Shown piece by piece: positions 38,301-53,300 of a DNA stretch of 64,000 nt (within the stretch, counting starts at the first letter, position 1; each line of letters starts with the position of its first letter). The notes under the pieces were generated by a model. That model was not told where the DNA came from and did not search any database. It saw only the letters and a program-made list of their open reading frames with translations. The DNA is taken from NCBI RefSeq assembly GCF_008831285.2, contig NC_045149.1:13232629-13296628 (forward strand), in the 5' to 3' direction. The DNA is from Nymphaea colorata. Its lineage: Eukaryota > Streptophyta > Magnoliopsida > Nymphaeales > Nymphaeaceae. The translations under genes were made by a program, and so were the position numbers.

Positions 38301-41300
38301 CTGTAGACACTGCAGTGATAGAGCAATCCACCAAGAATGTGTGAATTCTAAGGGGAATTGCTTAGCCTTCCTTAGGACACCTAGGTTGGGAAGACGGGAG
38401 CCCAACGCTCCTAGCACATCACACAATGATATCCTGAGGCCTTGCACCTCCTGCGCTCCAAGCAGACGGGAGCAATGGCGAGAGTGGGATGTATCCCAAA
38501 TGTGTTGCCATAACCCACTGGCCTCTAATCAATTATTCTTTCTTAATTTATCATTATTAAAACGCATTCACAATAGGATTGGCTAGCACACAAGACTAGT
38601 TCACTTCACGAGTGCAACCAGAACTCAAACCGCCTTCATAAGAAGGTCACACACTCAATCAATACTCTTGGCCAGCCATTGTCACAAAAAACGTGTACGG
38701 GTATTATACGACGAGGAAAAAGATGGGTATAATACGACAAAGTTGTATATCTCGGGAATAAAACAGGAAAAAGACGGTAAATTTTAAAAAAATAAATAAA
38801 TAATCCTGATAATTATGTAAAAATAAAGTAAATAAGAAATTAAAAAAAAACATTGAAAATTCAAAAGCTATGAGCTTTAGCAAAACAGATTCAAGTTCTA
38901 TTGTATGTCAATCTAAATGAAACAGATAAGCTCTCCCATTCCCGTGCAGATGAACGTCACTGCCATGCTCTTTCCCAAAAAATATCAAACAGATCTCAAA
39001 TATCAGTAACCATCATCCAAACACTAAAAAACGCACTTTAGTAGCCATTTCAGCAAATAAGTCAGCAAATCACGATCCCACTACTAGAAACAGCATTTTA
39101 TAAAAAAAGGAAATTCCAAAAAGAAAAAGAACAATCCTATTCCTATACTAGAAGCCTTCGTTAAAAACGTCAATCAAGTGACGATTAAAACAGCGAAACT
39201 GAAACAGAACACTGAATCGACCTCGCAGTGGCACAATATCAACTACTTCTTCGAGGGAACAGAAGCACTTCTAGAGATCGATGGATTTTTTCCAGCTTTA
39301 TAAATACTAGGCATATTAGTGTTAAAGTAACAAGGATCCTGATGAAATTATTGGCAACAAGGAAAATGCAGGGGAAACTAGTCCATGTACACGAATTAAA
39401 AAAACGAACATAGAATAAAAAAAAAAAAATCCACCGAATGAGAACCTCTCACCGCTCTTCCGTCCGGCGTCCCCTCTTCAGTCGAATGCCCTCTTCAGCC
39501 GAATGAGAACGAGAAGGAGACGAATGGGAGGATCGATTTTAAGTTTTTAACCTAAGCCCTCTTTTCCTATCTAAAAATACATTTTTGCCATTAAAGGGCG
39601 CGATCAACTTTTAAAAAAACCAACCTTTTTATAAATATTACACGTTGTGCCATTTTTTAAAACTAACCTCGCGCCTTCAAAAAAATCATGAAAGACGCGT
39701 ATAAAACGCTGTTTTTTTTTTTCGAAAAAACGCTGTTTTTTGTGACAGTGATTCAAATCACTATCCAACGGCAATTCCAAGAAAACTCTCATGACAATCA
39801 CAACAATCAAACCATAATAATCACTTCATATGAAAACTTAGCTGAACCACGGAGAGTAATCTCGGTCTGTGATTGGCTCGTAGCTGTCCTAAGCAAATAT
39901 CATGGTAATTTTGAATCCAGATATTATCTAACTATGGGTTTTTGCCTTATTGTAGGCATTTTATGTCCAAATTCTGCCTAATTTTTTCCCGTTTAATCTT
40001 TCTCATGTCATGTTGACTGTTGCATGCCTTAAATGATTGTACAACTACTCAATAACCTAATAACTTGAGTAATTTTTAAAAATCTCCTCTTTATTCATGA
40101 CAGCATTGACTAATATCTCATTAAATTTTCCTTCTTTAATGTAGCTAAATTTATTATGCTTGCTCTGCAGGTAAAGGTCCTTTTCCTCATCCTGGTGGAT
40201 CTTTGTAAGCGAACAGCCGGTCTTCAACATCCTTTGCCGGCGTCCCAAGTGGGGACAAGCAATATTCAGGTTTCTCTGCATTACATTGATGGAAATTATA
40301 CTGTCTTACCAGAGGTTGTAGAAGCATCTCTTGGGCCTCATATGCAGGTAAAACTCACAGTAGTTGCCCATCAGTTTAGGTTCCTCAGCTTTTGAAAACC
40401 ATTTCAAGCCTGCATGCTCATCTTATCTGGCTTGGAGATCGACTTGGACATGTCATGAAGTAAATGGTTTCAGATGTTTGAATGAAAACTGTATTTGGCT
40501 CATGGTAATGTTAAGCCAATAAATGTGATTTATCACACTTCACTGAAGTCTTGACATCATAAATTTATGTTTTAAGGGCTAGATATTTCCCATCTATCAG
40601 CAGCTGCTATTGTTGCCAAATCAGGCTGCATACTAGGTTTTACTATTTTCTTTGAATATGTTTAATGCACATTGTGAAAATGAGTTTCCTGAGATTTGGA
40701 GATTTTATTTTGTTTTCATTTCCTTTTATTTAGGATCAAATATATTTGCACTTCAACTTTCAACTTTTAGCTTCAGCTCTTTTCTTCCTTCACTCACTTT
40801 GTATTCTTGAAACTAGTGTTCACTTTTCCAATGAAATTTTTTAAGGTTGTTACAGAAGACGGTTGAAATTTCAATAAAAAAGTACAGAATGAAAAGCTAA
40901 TCCTCTACTATAAAAGAAGTAGATACGCTGTACTAAATTATTTATATGAGCTAGCAATCTATTTTAGAAGCCATTAAAAATTATCATCAAGCTAATTGTG
41001 TACTGGCTAGATGTCACGACAAGTTGGCATTATGTTCCGAGTCATTCCCCTTTGCAACCTGAGAATTGAAGTTGCAAGCTTATCTCTTGTTTTCCAGATG
41101 CTTGTTAACTCCTTACTAGCTATTGTGTTACCCTTCCATACAGAATATGCCACGACCAAGAGGTGCAGATGCTGCTGGCTTGTTACTCCGTGAACTTGAA
41201 CTCCATCCTCCTTCGGAAGAGTGGCACAAAAGGAACATGTTTGGTGGACCCTGGTCAGATTTAGATGACTCAAGTCTTCTGAATCAAGCTCTAAACATAC

Positions 41301-44300
41301 CCAATGCCCTTGGTAATCCAATTGATATTTCTGCTTCTCATGATCATTATAATAGCTCTGGTTCACAAGGCTTGTGGCCAAGAAAGCGTAGATTATCTGA
41401 AAGAGATGCAGCATTTGGATTGAGAACGTCTGTCGGATTGGGAGGATATCTTGGTGTTATAGGCTCTCGAAGGGATGTGGTGACTGCTGTCTGGAAAACA
41501 GGTCTTGAAGGAGTTTGGTATAAGGTACCTTTTCTTCCTTCACAAAAAATGCAGTCTTCTGGTTTCTCTAATGTAGTTTTATGCATCAAATTTTTGTTTT
41601 GAAATGATGGCCTCCTTCTAGAACTTGATACCTGACTCAATCGGTGGCGATGCTAGCATCCAAACTAGGAAGAATATATGCTTACTACAAAATGAGATAG
41701 AAGCTATGCTATGTGGAACTTTGATAAGCATGAAATGTCCATGTCCAACACTTCTAGCCACTGATATTGACTTTCTTAGTAGGTCTGCCCTTTTTCTTTT
41801 AATTTTTTTGGAAAAGGATGCAATCCATTTGCCGCCTGATTATAGAACAAGAGAGGGTGCTTATGAATCTGTTTCCTGTCTTTGAACTCCTTTTTTGTAA
41901 CAAGTGGGAGAAGGAAGAGGTGAAACACGCGCTCTTTTGTTTAACCTCCTCCCTCATATTTATATATTTATGTGTGTGTGTGTCTGATGTGTTTGTGTAG
42001 GTATGTATGTATGTTTTTTAATGTGATCATAAGAAAGAGTAACTACTGTGTCTTTGTGTTTACAAGGACCAAGTGTTCGTTCTTCATTCTTTGCCATATC
42101 AAGTACTCCCATGAAGTGTCCAATACTGATGCCCGTGTTAGTGTCCGTACAACATAGGGTAGAAGACAAAGTTACAAGTTGCTCCAATTCAAAATTGCAG
42201 CCAAAAAAAGGGATAATCTTGTGGATTCCTGACACAGTGGTTAGAGTTCCTCACTCTAAGCCCCACGGGAAAAGTACCATAAAGCAAGAACATATGGGAA
42301 AACACGGAAAAAGAAGGGAAATTCAATAGCACAAAAGAAGTAGGGTGTTTTCCATCAACTGTTAGCCCTAAACCAAACAAAATAGACCTTTTTAAGAGGT
42401 CTAGCCCCTAGGCCGAATTGGATCTTGGATCCAAAACTAAAAAGATCTAAACTGAAAATAATGTTGCAAAAGATGGAGAAAAGAGAGGGAACACAAGAGA
42501 AGAGAACGAGAGGGAGAGAGAGAGAGTGAGAACAAACAAAACGTACTTTCATTGCTAACCCTAATCTCTTATTTAAAGAGAGAATAGGGGTCGGCTAGTG
42601 TCTTTACACAAGAGAGACACAAAAAGATATAAATGACTCAAGAAGACTCTAACTTTTAAATAATCATAAAACTACCACACTTAAATATAAACTTCCTAAT
42701 TTCAACACTCCCCCTCAAGCTGGAGCATAGATTGACAACATCTAGAGAAATCACCAATAGGAAGAGCCTTAGTAAACATATCTGCCGCCTGATTTTCAGA
42801 AGCTACATGAACTGTAGACACAACACCTCCTTGTATAAGATCCCGAATATAATGACAATCGACCTCTATGTGCTTTGTTCTCTCATGAAATACTGGATTA
42901 TTTGCCATGTAAGTGGCAGCCTTGTTATCACAGTACATTCTCATAGGAAGAGGAACTTCAATACTCATATTTGTTAGCATAGACTTAACCCAAGTCATCT
43001 CAGTAGCTGTTTGAGTCATTGCTCTATATTCAGATTCTGCAGTTGATCTCGAAACTACATTCTGTTTCTTGCTTCTCCATGATATTAGGTTGCTCCCAAC
43101 AAAGATACAGAAGCCTGTGGTGGATTTTCTATCATCAATAGACCCTGCATAGTCAGCATCACTGTAAGCAACAATTTCTAAAGATTTACCTTTCTTGAAA
43201 AAAAGGCCCCTGCCCGGAGATGACTTTAGATATTTCAAAACCATCAATGCAACATCCCAATGGACTTTTCTAGGTTTTTCCATAAACTGACTTAGTTTTC
43301 CAACAACAAAGCTAATATCTGGTCTAGTCACAGTGACATACAGAAGCTTGCCAATAAGAGACCTGTAAGATCGTGAATCTACTAGCTCCGATTGATCATC
43401 ATGAAAATGAAGACGTAGGTGCACAATGTCCTCGGCTTGCTGAGGTAGGAGTAAGATCCACTACTAGAAGTGCATGCCTTGCATGTGCATGCTGCAATGG
43501 AACCTTTGCCAACAAGGTTCGACCGAGTATATGTTTGGCTTGAGCTCGCTGTAAATCTGGTGTTTTATTTGAATCACAATAGGACAATAAATCGGCCAAT
43601 AAACCATGACAATCCCTATAAATCAAACTGACAATGTTCGATACCTTATCAAGGTTCTTCCCTCTAATAGAACTAGACTCCCTACTATGTACCAAAACAA
43701 TCTTTTTACCCTTAAATTTGAAGGTATAAGTTCTTGTGGCTATTATGAATAGTTGTACGGCCATACTTCCACAGACGCCCTAATAAAATATGACTAGCGG
43801 TCACACACCAAATCTCATCCTTGTAGTCTCCATGGAAATTTTCACTAAGCCCCAATGGATGATAGGGACTTCATCTCCCTTCTTAAACCACGACATCTTA
43901 TAAGGATGGGGTAGTTTCTTAGTTTGTAGGTGTAACTTATTAACAATATTTTGAGAAACCATGTTCTCACACAACCCACTGTCTACTATGACACTATAGA
44001 CATGCCCTTCACAGTGACACTTTGTCCTAAAAAGACCGTTTCTTAGCCACTTATGGTTTGACGAGCACTGCGAGGTTGGTAAGATGTGACACAGATAAGA
44101 GGTTATAAATGGTGTCACCATCATATATAACAAGCTCCTCATTAGTGTTTGAGTCAGTTTCGACTCACTTTGGGCATCCTCATGTTCAGACTAACAATTT
44201 CGTCTTTAGGTTCGGCCATGTTACTTTGTTTGACAACACTGGGACATTGTGACTGGATATGATCCAGCTCTTGATTTTTTAAAACAATAGAAAAAGTGTC

Positions 44301-47300
44301 AAATACGAGATTTGGCCGAGTATTCAAAGTAGGGCCCTTTTCCTTATTAGAGGTCTCATGTTGAGGCTAGACCTCTGAGGTAGAGTCTTCCAACTTTGAG
44401 GAGCTTGTTCTTCGAATTGAAGAACTCGACCTAGAAGGGTGAAAATCATCAGACTTTGACTGACAAGACTCCTATTTACATTTTAGGGACTCTTCCACTT
44501 TCATGGCGTGACTACTGTCTTTATTGTAAAACAATTGAAAGCATCTTTACTAGCGGCCCACCGGGAGCCACCAGCAGGTTGTCGAAGGGTTGTGGTTGCC
44601 CGCAATGTCTGTTTCCTCCCAGCAATGACTGTCTGTAATTATGGCGGCCTGGGTGGCAGCAATGGCCATCCATGCCCCAAAAACGATTGGTGGTGGGGTT
44701 TCGGCGGACGTTCCTGACGTTGGAGAGCACTGCCAGGGAACACTATTGAAGGTGGGAAGAGGTGGTGGTGGTCGACGGCCGTTGGACGGAGGTAGCGGTG
44801 GTTGAGAGCGATGGCCTTCGGTGACTACAGTAGAGGTGAAACCAGCTATCGGGAATGAAAAAGGAGGGCGTCTACTGTACCTTGAGGATTCTCGACAAGC
44901 AGTCAATGGCCATTGGCACCGCTAGTAGATGGTTGGCCATCCAGTGGTGGTCGTGTGAAATCTCACCACCACTAAACGGCAGATAATGTTTTCGGGTGAA
45001 CTATAGGCTGACGATGTTTGGGTTCTCTTAGTACGACAGGGACATTCAACTCCTCCCCTTGGCTGCTCAACGCCATTCGGTTGTTTTTCCTTGCTCTTTG
45101 ATGCATCGAACCGGACATCGATGTTGTCCAATCTCTTAGTTAGCACTACTAGGGTTCGATTCTTCCGACTTAGGTTTTCTTGGCTCTATTTTTTTCATTT
45201 GAACCACCCTTTCTTTTGTGCATGTATGTTCGTTGTGTGTTTTTTCCATAGATTCGACAAAGCAATACTCAAGATCTTCAAGCTTTTTTTTCTGAATTTT
45301 TTGATCTCTTTTCTTCTGATTTTTTTCTATAGCAGGATCGTTCTTCAGGACTTCGTCGTCACAAAGATCGATGAGAAACTTGGGCTCTAATACCAATTTG
45401 AGGCTGTGATTTGCAGTTCCTCACTCTAATACCTGTGCAAAAGCACCAGAATACTAGAAAAGAAGGGAAAACACGGAAAAAGAAAGGAAATTTAATAGCA
45501 AAAGGGAATTAGGGTTTTTCCATCAACAATTCTAAACAAAACAAAAGAGGCCTTTTTAAGAAGTCTGGCCCCTAGATCCAAATTGCATCTCAGGTCTAAA
45601 ACTAAAAAGATCCAAACCCAATATAATATTAATAAACAAATACGCTAAATCCAAAGCCTAAATGGATCTGAATCTATCAGTTCCCATAGGTAGATAGGAA
45701 TTTTTTACCTATTCACTAACAATGTCTTATGAACATCACATTTTTTCAAAGACCAATGCAATGTTAAAAATTTATGATATTTATTGTTTTTTTATATTTT
45801 TAATATACTTCTCCCATCCTAATGTTGTCATGCAGTTTATTTTGCCTGGATTTTCTAAGAATGAGATTCAGAAAAAAAAAAGCATTTGTTTTTTCATTTT
45901 TCTGTTAAACTGAAAGTTTGACAATCTTGTGAACTATTGCAAAAATATGAAAGGATATGTTTTTCTCAAATTCTTCTTTGAGGATCACCATATGGCTTAT
46001 AAAGGTGAATATGGTTTGTAACTTTTGCCGGTTAATAAGAAATTTTGTTCCCTGGGTAACGTAATGCCGTATGTTGGACCAAAACTAGGAAGAAATAACA
46101 CTTTAGTTTAGGTTTGTTCCCCTGCGTCTAGAGTCTGTACAATCCTTTGCTTTTGCTGTATTTGCTTTGCTTATGTTGAGTCTTGGTGTAAGCTAGTTTG
46201 TTCACCTGTGTCAGAGTACCCTCCCAAAACGGCCCCAAGTGTAATATTGAGATTCCTTGTTTTGGATGGTCGGCATCGGGAATTCTGTAAGTGGTTTCGG
46301 CCATCCTATGTAAGTAAAGTTAAAAGCTTACTTGCTTCCCTCGTGATGTACTCATCTTCTTCAAGTGAATATATTGCGAGTTTTCTTTCCACACTCTTTG
46401 TGCAATTTGTGTTCTTTGTTTTTGAGAAAGCGTTCAAGTGATCTGCGCCCACTTGAACGAGGCGAAGGCTTGCGGCTTACTGGCGAGTGTTTGCCGCGCC
46501 GCGCGGTCCGAAGGAGTCGGCCCGTGACAACTGGTATCAGAGCCCAGACTCTGTTCAATCTGGGGAAGCGATTGGAGAGTCGGTGTAGATCGTCACGCCG
46601 ACTTGCTGCTGTTGAGGAGAACGTCATGGTATCACAATACAATCTGCGATGTGCCAAAGGAAAGGAGCTGGCCCGTCCAGAGGAGGCGAGCCCGGCCCAT
46701 GACCAGGGAAACCTGGAAGAGACGGTGAATAGGTTGGTCGCAGATGTGGCCACCCATGAGGAAGCCCTCGGCTTTGCTGTCGAGACCTTTGAGGGATTCA
46801 AGGAGGAGATGAAGTTGATGCGAGAACAGATGGTCGAGTCAGTGGCCATGAACCGATCGCTCTCCGACTTGGTGAAGATCCTACAGGACGAAGTTGCTGG
46901 ACGTCGGGCTTCAAATCAAAGATTGCTACGCACGAACTCAGTTAGTACTAGCCAAGAGAGGACCAGTAGGGTCGACGTTCAACGTCCGGCGAAGTACAGT
47001 GGTAGCCGGGATGCGAGGGTGATCGACAACTTTCTGTTCCAAGTGGACTACTACCTGGACCTACAGAACGTCGTAGAAGAAGATCTGAAGATCAAGACCG
47101 CAGCAATGTTGTTAGAGGGGGATGCTGTGGCTTGGTGGAGGCGGAAAATGCTAGACATTGAGAATGGTGATTGCACGATTACTACCTTAGACGACTTCCG
47201 CAAACAGTTGAAGGGGTACTTTATGCCCGTCGATGTCGAAAGACATGCTTATAGGTTGGTTGCAAACCTAAAGCAAACTGGCGCCTTGAGGGATTACATC

Positions 47301-50300
47301 CGGGCATATCAGAAGGTCATGTTGGATGTGCCTATGATGCCAGAAAAAGATAAACTTCATTGGTTCATCATAGGGCTCCAATCTTGGGCCCAGACCGACG
47401 TGGAGAGATCGAATCCAGAGACCTTTGAGCAAGCATATGTGGCAGTCGAGCGCTTGGCAGATACCCAACGCAAAAGCTACACTGATACCTTCAAGGCTGT
47501 GAAGAAGTCCGACCACGGCGGTAAGAGAGATGACCGGCGAGACCACAACAGAAATGAATCGGTGTCCCAGAAGCTAACCGAGAGAAAAACCTTCTTTCGC
47601 AAGGACTACACTGGGCCACCAAGGGAAGTGACTTGCTGGGTCTGCGGAGGCAAGCACCAAGCGCGCGTCTGTCCGAAGAAGGTGAGAGTCGGGCAGGCCA
47701 ATGCCGTAAGGACCACCGAAGACGAGACCGAGGAAGGGCAAACACGAATGGGTGCCGCTTAGACGATCAATGTTGTACAAAGCCGCACAGCGTCTAGAAG
47801 TTTGGTGAACAAGGAGCTGTTGTACCTAGATGTCACTCTGGATGGAACGTCTACTGTTGCGATGGTAGACTCCGGGGCTACACATAACTTCGTCTCGAAA
47901 GAGGAGGCGGAGCGAGTGGGATTGAAGCCTGTGTCATAGTAGAGGATCCTTAAAACGGTGAACTCTGAAGCCAGGCCCATCCTGGGAGAAGCGAAGGGTG
48001 TAACAGTTCAGATTCAAGGTTGGACGAGAGTCACTAACTTCTCCGTAGTACCTCTGGACGACTTCAAGGTGATTTTGGGGATGGAGTTTCTTCGAGGCCA
48101 GAATGCAATGATGTTGCCAAAAACCAACACATTGACGTTGATGGGTGTGGATCAATCCCACACAGTGCACTGCCACTCTATCAGAAACAAGTCTCAGCCG
48201 ATGTTGTCGGCCATGCAACTGAAGAAGGGCGTGCATCATGGGGAACAAACATTCCTCGTGGCCGTACGTCTAGAAGAATATGGCCCTCAGTCGAGAGTCA
48301 TTCCGCCAGGACTAGCCCTGGTCCTCAAGCAGTTCGAGGGAGTAATGCCTCCCGAGCTGCCCAAGCGCCTACCTCCCAGGCGTGAAGTTGATCACGAGAT
48401 TGACTTGGTTCCCGGAGCCAAGCCACCAGCTATGGTCCCCTACAGAATGGGACCGGCCGAATTGAAGGAGCTACGAAGCCAGCTTGATGACATGCTTGAG
48501 TCAGGGATCATCCGCCCCTCTAAGGCACCATTCGGGGCTCCTGTATTGTTCCAAACGAAACACGATGGCTCTAAGCGACTCTGTGTGGATTACCGCGCCT
48601 TGAACAAGGCGACAGTGAAGAACAAGTATCCATTGCCTCTCATTGCGGACTTGTTCGATCAATTGGGCAAGGCAAGGATCTTCTCTAAGTTGGACCTTCG
48701 TTCTGGCTATTGGCAGGTTAGGATTGTGGAAGGTGATGAACCAAAGACCACTTGCGTCACCCGCTATGTAGCATATGAGTTATTAGTCATGCCATTCAGG
48801 TTGACGAATGCCCCTGCAACTTTCTCGACTCTAATGAACAAGATATTCTACCCTATGTCACCAAGGTGCGGGGGTGCGGGTGCCGGCGCGGCACATTTCA
48901 AGAAATTTAGGTGCGGCGGTGCGGTGAGAGTATTTATTATTATTATTATTAATTTATTCTAATAATAATAATATGTATATAATATATATGACAAAAAATT
49001 GTCATAAACCACAAAATTATTAAATAACAAGATCAAAATTACAATTTGCTAATCATGATATCATTATCATTTATCAATCATCAGAAAGTTCAACATTCAA
49101 CAAGAAATATATCTAGTTTTGAGTTTACAAAATCACAGTTCATACAGTCATACTTCATAATTCATACATTAATACATATTACCTCTATTGTCAGAGTTGC
49201 GTTCCACTTCCACTTCCACCAATATCTTAATTTTCTTGAATGCTTTCAATGATATCATCATCATCGAACACCTCAGAAGGAATAACAGGATCACAAAAAT
49301 CCATGTTAGCAGTACATAAATTGCGTTCTCCATCGAAATCAAATTCATCTGGATTTACATCCCAATATTGAGATGGTCCACAACTGCATTTTATTAAAGA
49401 TAAAGTTAAACAATAAAAATATTGACCATAAAAATATTCGAAATCTAACACAACAAAAGAAATTGAGCAAAACAAAACAGCATAATAAAGAAATACCTGT
49501 ATTCTTTTTCTTTTCTTGAAAGAAGACGCAAATTAGAATGCACATAAACCAAGTCCTCTACACGTTGGCTAGTGAGTTTGTTCCTTTTAATATTGTGTAT
49601 ATGACCATATATGCTCCAATTTCTTTCAGAACATGATGATGTAACGGGTTGTGATAGTAACCTCAAAGCAAGTTTATGAAGCACGGGCATTTTTTATCCA
49701 TAAGATGCCCACCAATCAAAAGGACTTATGTCATCATCTTCTCTTGCTGCTGCTGCGCCTTCTGAACAAAATTTTCCTAAAAAAAACTTGTTATATTCAC
49801 AAATTGCTTGTTTTCTGGTTTAAGAATCTGTAAAAAGTCTGTCCATACATGACATTCTTTGAGCGTTTAACTCATTATCTAGATTTGGAATGACACGTCC
49901 AGGAGCTCCTTCAATCCATTTTTTAGTGTAATATTTGGGATTTAAAGAATGTGCCATGCAACGCAAGGGAGTATTGCTTTTGTCTCATCTTTCAACTAAC
50001 ATTGTACTTAGGCGATCAAAGAACTCTGAATTATCAAGTACAATGTCTTTTTGTTCTTTCTTGAAAACTATATGCTGAATTTGTTCAATCATATCCTCCC
50101 ACATAAGCATAGGTTCATCTTTATCAACAGCTCTCAACATGCACCAAATTGGCTTTGTGAAATCCAAAAAATATGCAATTTTATCCCACCATTTATCTTC
50201 AACAATAAGGTTTCGAATACTTTGAGCTTTAGCCTCATCTTCAACCCGATAAAAGCTCCACCCTCTACTAAACACCATCTGAATAAGTGCATCTCGCACT

Positions 50301-53300
50301 CTTTGAATTCTTTTCAACATGACAATTATTGAAGCAAATCGTGTCTCTGCAACCTTTAACAATCTCAAATCAGAATAACTACTAAAAAGGGACAATGCAT
50401 GTTGGTGATTAACGATGAAATTTCTAATATTTCTTACATCTTTTTCAATCTCTTGAATCCATGAGAATAACTCATGTCTCTTGGGATCTACATCTTCACT
50501 TGGAGGATTGCATATGTCTTTTAGTGCTAAGTTCAAAGTGTGTGCAACACATGAAGTCCAAAAAATATGTGGAAAATCATACCTCAAACTAAGTCCAGCA
50601 CTTTTGCATACAGCAGCCTTGTCTGTAATGAGCTGCACCACTTTATCAAGACCAACCTCCTTGATGGCTTCTAAAAATAATTGCTTCAAATATCTAGCAT
50701 CTTTATATTCTCCAGATGCATCAACTGCCTTCAAAAATATTGGTTCATCACGTGCAATGGCAATGAAATTAATTAGTGGACGTCCTTGAATATCTGTCCA
50801 CCCATCAGAAACAATTGATACCCCAGTCATGTTCCATGTAAACTGTTTTCTTTCTAAACTTTTCTCAACCTCGTTTTTTTCATATTGAAGAAGTGATGTA
50901 CGCAACCTTTCTGAACAGGGAGGTATATATCCTGATAATTTGCTATTTGCAAGCATAGTACAAGCCTTCTTCCAATATGGATTTCTAGCTACATTGAAAG
51001 GAATGCAGCTAGAATAGAAAAACTTAGCAATCACTTTATCTATTTCTGCCCTTCCGCAAAAATCAAAACAAGTCTCTATAGTCTTTCTCTTCTTATCAGA
51101 ACTCTTAAATTTGTCACAATAATACTTGTTTTCTTCTTGTTGTGTCTTTCATCAGCACGATCTTGCAACCTCTTGAACTCTAGAACTTTTGCTGTAGAAA
51201 TTTTTTTACATCCTCGAATTTCATGACCTGGCAACTTCAACAAATGTGCCTTAATTCTTGTGTAAGATCCTACAAATGTACCTTCACAATGTTTGCATAT
51301 GAAATGCACGTTTCCACCACCACTGCCTACATCTTTAGTGACCGCTTTCATTTCTTTCCATAGTGGTTGTTCTTCAGATGCATATGTTTCACCAGGTACC
51401 ATAGAAGACTTCAAAACATCACTTTCATCCACATTCACACTAGATGAAGAACCTATTGCTCGAGAATCTGAAACAACTTCTTTTCCTTTCCTTCTGTTTG
51501 CCATCTTTTATGGTTTATCACTTTATATGGTGTTGACAAGCTTTTGCACTGTAAAAAATAAGAAAAGAAACCAACAGTTACCGTCTCTAGTAGAAGGTAA
51601 AGAATGTAATGTGGCATTTAAGAAAGAACTGCAACCTATTAAGGTGAACACGTATAGAAAAAATGCTACTAGTTCAACTGAATTGTAACGCAAGAGTTTA
51701 CAGCGTCCTTTGTATAAAAAGAACCAAAAACTGTGAAAGCATTTATCAAATAAGGTTAGTCTAGGCATCTCTTTTTTAGTATCTTCAGTACATTGTGTTT
51801 TTATTGTGTTTCAGTTTAACTGTCTATGTTAACAAGAGTTTCCATATTATGGCTCAGTTCATAAACAAGAAACCTTTAGTCTCAGTCTTCTTGGGGATGA
51901 ACTTTCTAAGATTCTCAAACAATTTCTAGTGGAAAGGTACCAGGACGGACCACCTGCTTTTGCCACATGTAAGGTGACTTACCATGTTACTTCCTGATCT
52001 TGCAGTACTAAGACCTAAAACTCAGAATGGCCTGCTCAAGTTTTCTTTTGAGCAAGAGGATAAGCAAAAAAAACTTACAGAAAAAAAGGTGAAAATTTCA
52101 CTTACGGGATGGCATGTGAAGTAGATCAGTCATGGTTTAGGGGTGAGATAATTTGAACACCAAGCATAACCACTGCTGCTTGATTTGAGCTTGGTGTGAT
52201 CCTAAAATATCTCAAGAATACGAGTCTTGTAAAGCTGCTTTGCAAAATCTTAAATATCATACAGAAACAAATTTTAAAGGCAAAACTAGATCAGCAGACC
52301 AGATAGGCATGCAAGCTGTTGGAGCTCAGAAGATGATAATCCACATCATGAAAATAAAAATTCTGAACTTTCTTTTCCAAAGAAAATACTAAACCTTAAA
52401 TTTAATGAAACAAAGCCCACCTTTGCAGAACTAAACCGTTGATACCAGCATATAAGATGCACGTAAAGAGAGAGAACCTTGCTACAATGAAACTGAGCTT
52501 ACATGTAAAATGGATTACTAAAAGAAAATTTATGCACTAGAAGGAGTGATCCACCAAATTGTTCGTCAACATGATAAATCAAACATGATGAACCAAATAA
52601 ACACCAAAATGACGTGTAAATGGTTTATACAGTAGCGACAGTTGGGAAGCAAAAATGTAATTGTCTTAACAAATCAGAAACTGAATGTAAGAAATGATAC
52701 ATAAGCATATCGATAACAAGATTATCAATGAAGTACATGACAATGGAACATTATATGGCAACCAACCTAGATGATGTATCAACGATCGTGAGAGGCACTT
52801 TATCAAGACATTTATCTGCAGGCAACCGAGTGGGTCAAGTTCCACGCACAAGGAAATCTTTTTGTTATGCAAGGATAGGAAAGACAATGGCTGTAACAAT
52901 AAACGGAGAGAAAACAAGGGCATTGAAATTTGAAAGAGGGTTGAGGAAGAAGATGAAAGGGGGAAAACAGTGGAGGGAGACATACGGCTAGAAAAAACAA
53001 ACTACCTGAACTAATTTGATGCAGCCAGAAGAGACGATCGCAGCCAACACCGGTCGTCGGACAGGGAGGAAGCTAACACCAGTGGAAGGGATCACAGCAG
53101 AGAGAGAGATCAGAGAAGGCTGAAGGCGTTAGCAACTTAGCACTTAGCAAGGGGGAAAACGAAAAAGTCTGCCCACGATAGTTTTTCATTACAATTTAAA
53201 AAAAAAAGCCCTAAAAAAAGGACAGACTCGTTTTTTACCGCACCCGACTCGCGTTTGACACGAGTCGGGTGCGAGTCAATAATTGACTTTTTTAGTCAGG

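Larger units (their letters stand above)
42230..45721 (-). mobile_element. Ty3/gypsy element, chimeric with a copia fragment
   Basis: The 5' LTR lies at 45399-45721 and a partial 3' LTR at 42230-42466 (shared AGTTCCTCACTCTAA, GGGAAAACACGGAAAAAGAA and TTTTTAAGA blocks). The primer-binding site TTGGTATTAGAGCCCA (minus) lies at 45381-45396. An aspartic protease occurs at 43801-44142. Between protease and 3' LTR, gypsy pol is missing and replaced by a copia tail (about 42470-43410). No matching target duplication was found (ATTCC / ATGTC). Confidence 0.75.

Noticed and set aside
44456-45146. Several 60-118 codon frames on both strands
   Set aside because: Lie in the degraded gag/leader region of a gypsy element; no conserved motif.
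46208-46441. 77-codon frame in the chromovirus LTR (repeated at 55763-56044)
   Set aside because: Present only because the two LTRs are copies; not a separate gene.
52666-52991. Opposing 87- and 105-codon frames inside the hAT
   Set aside because: Between the transposase start and the right terminus; mutually overlapping shadows without homology I can see.
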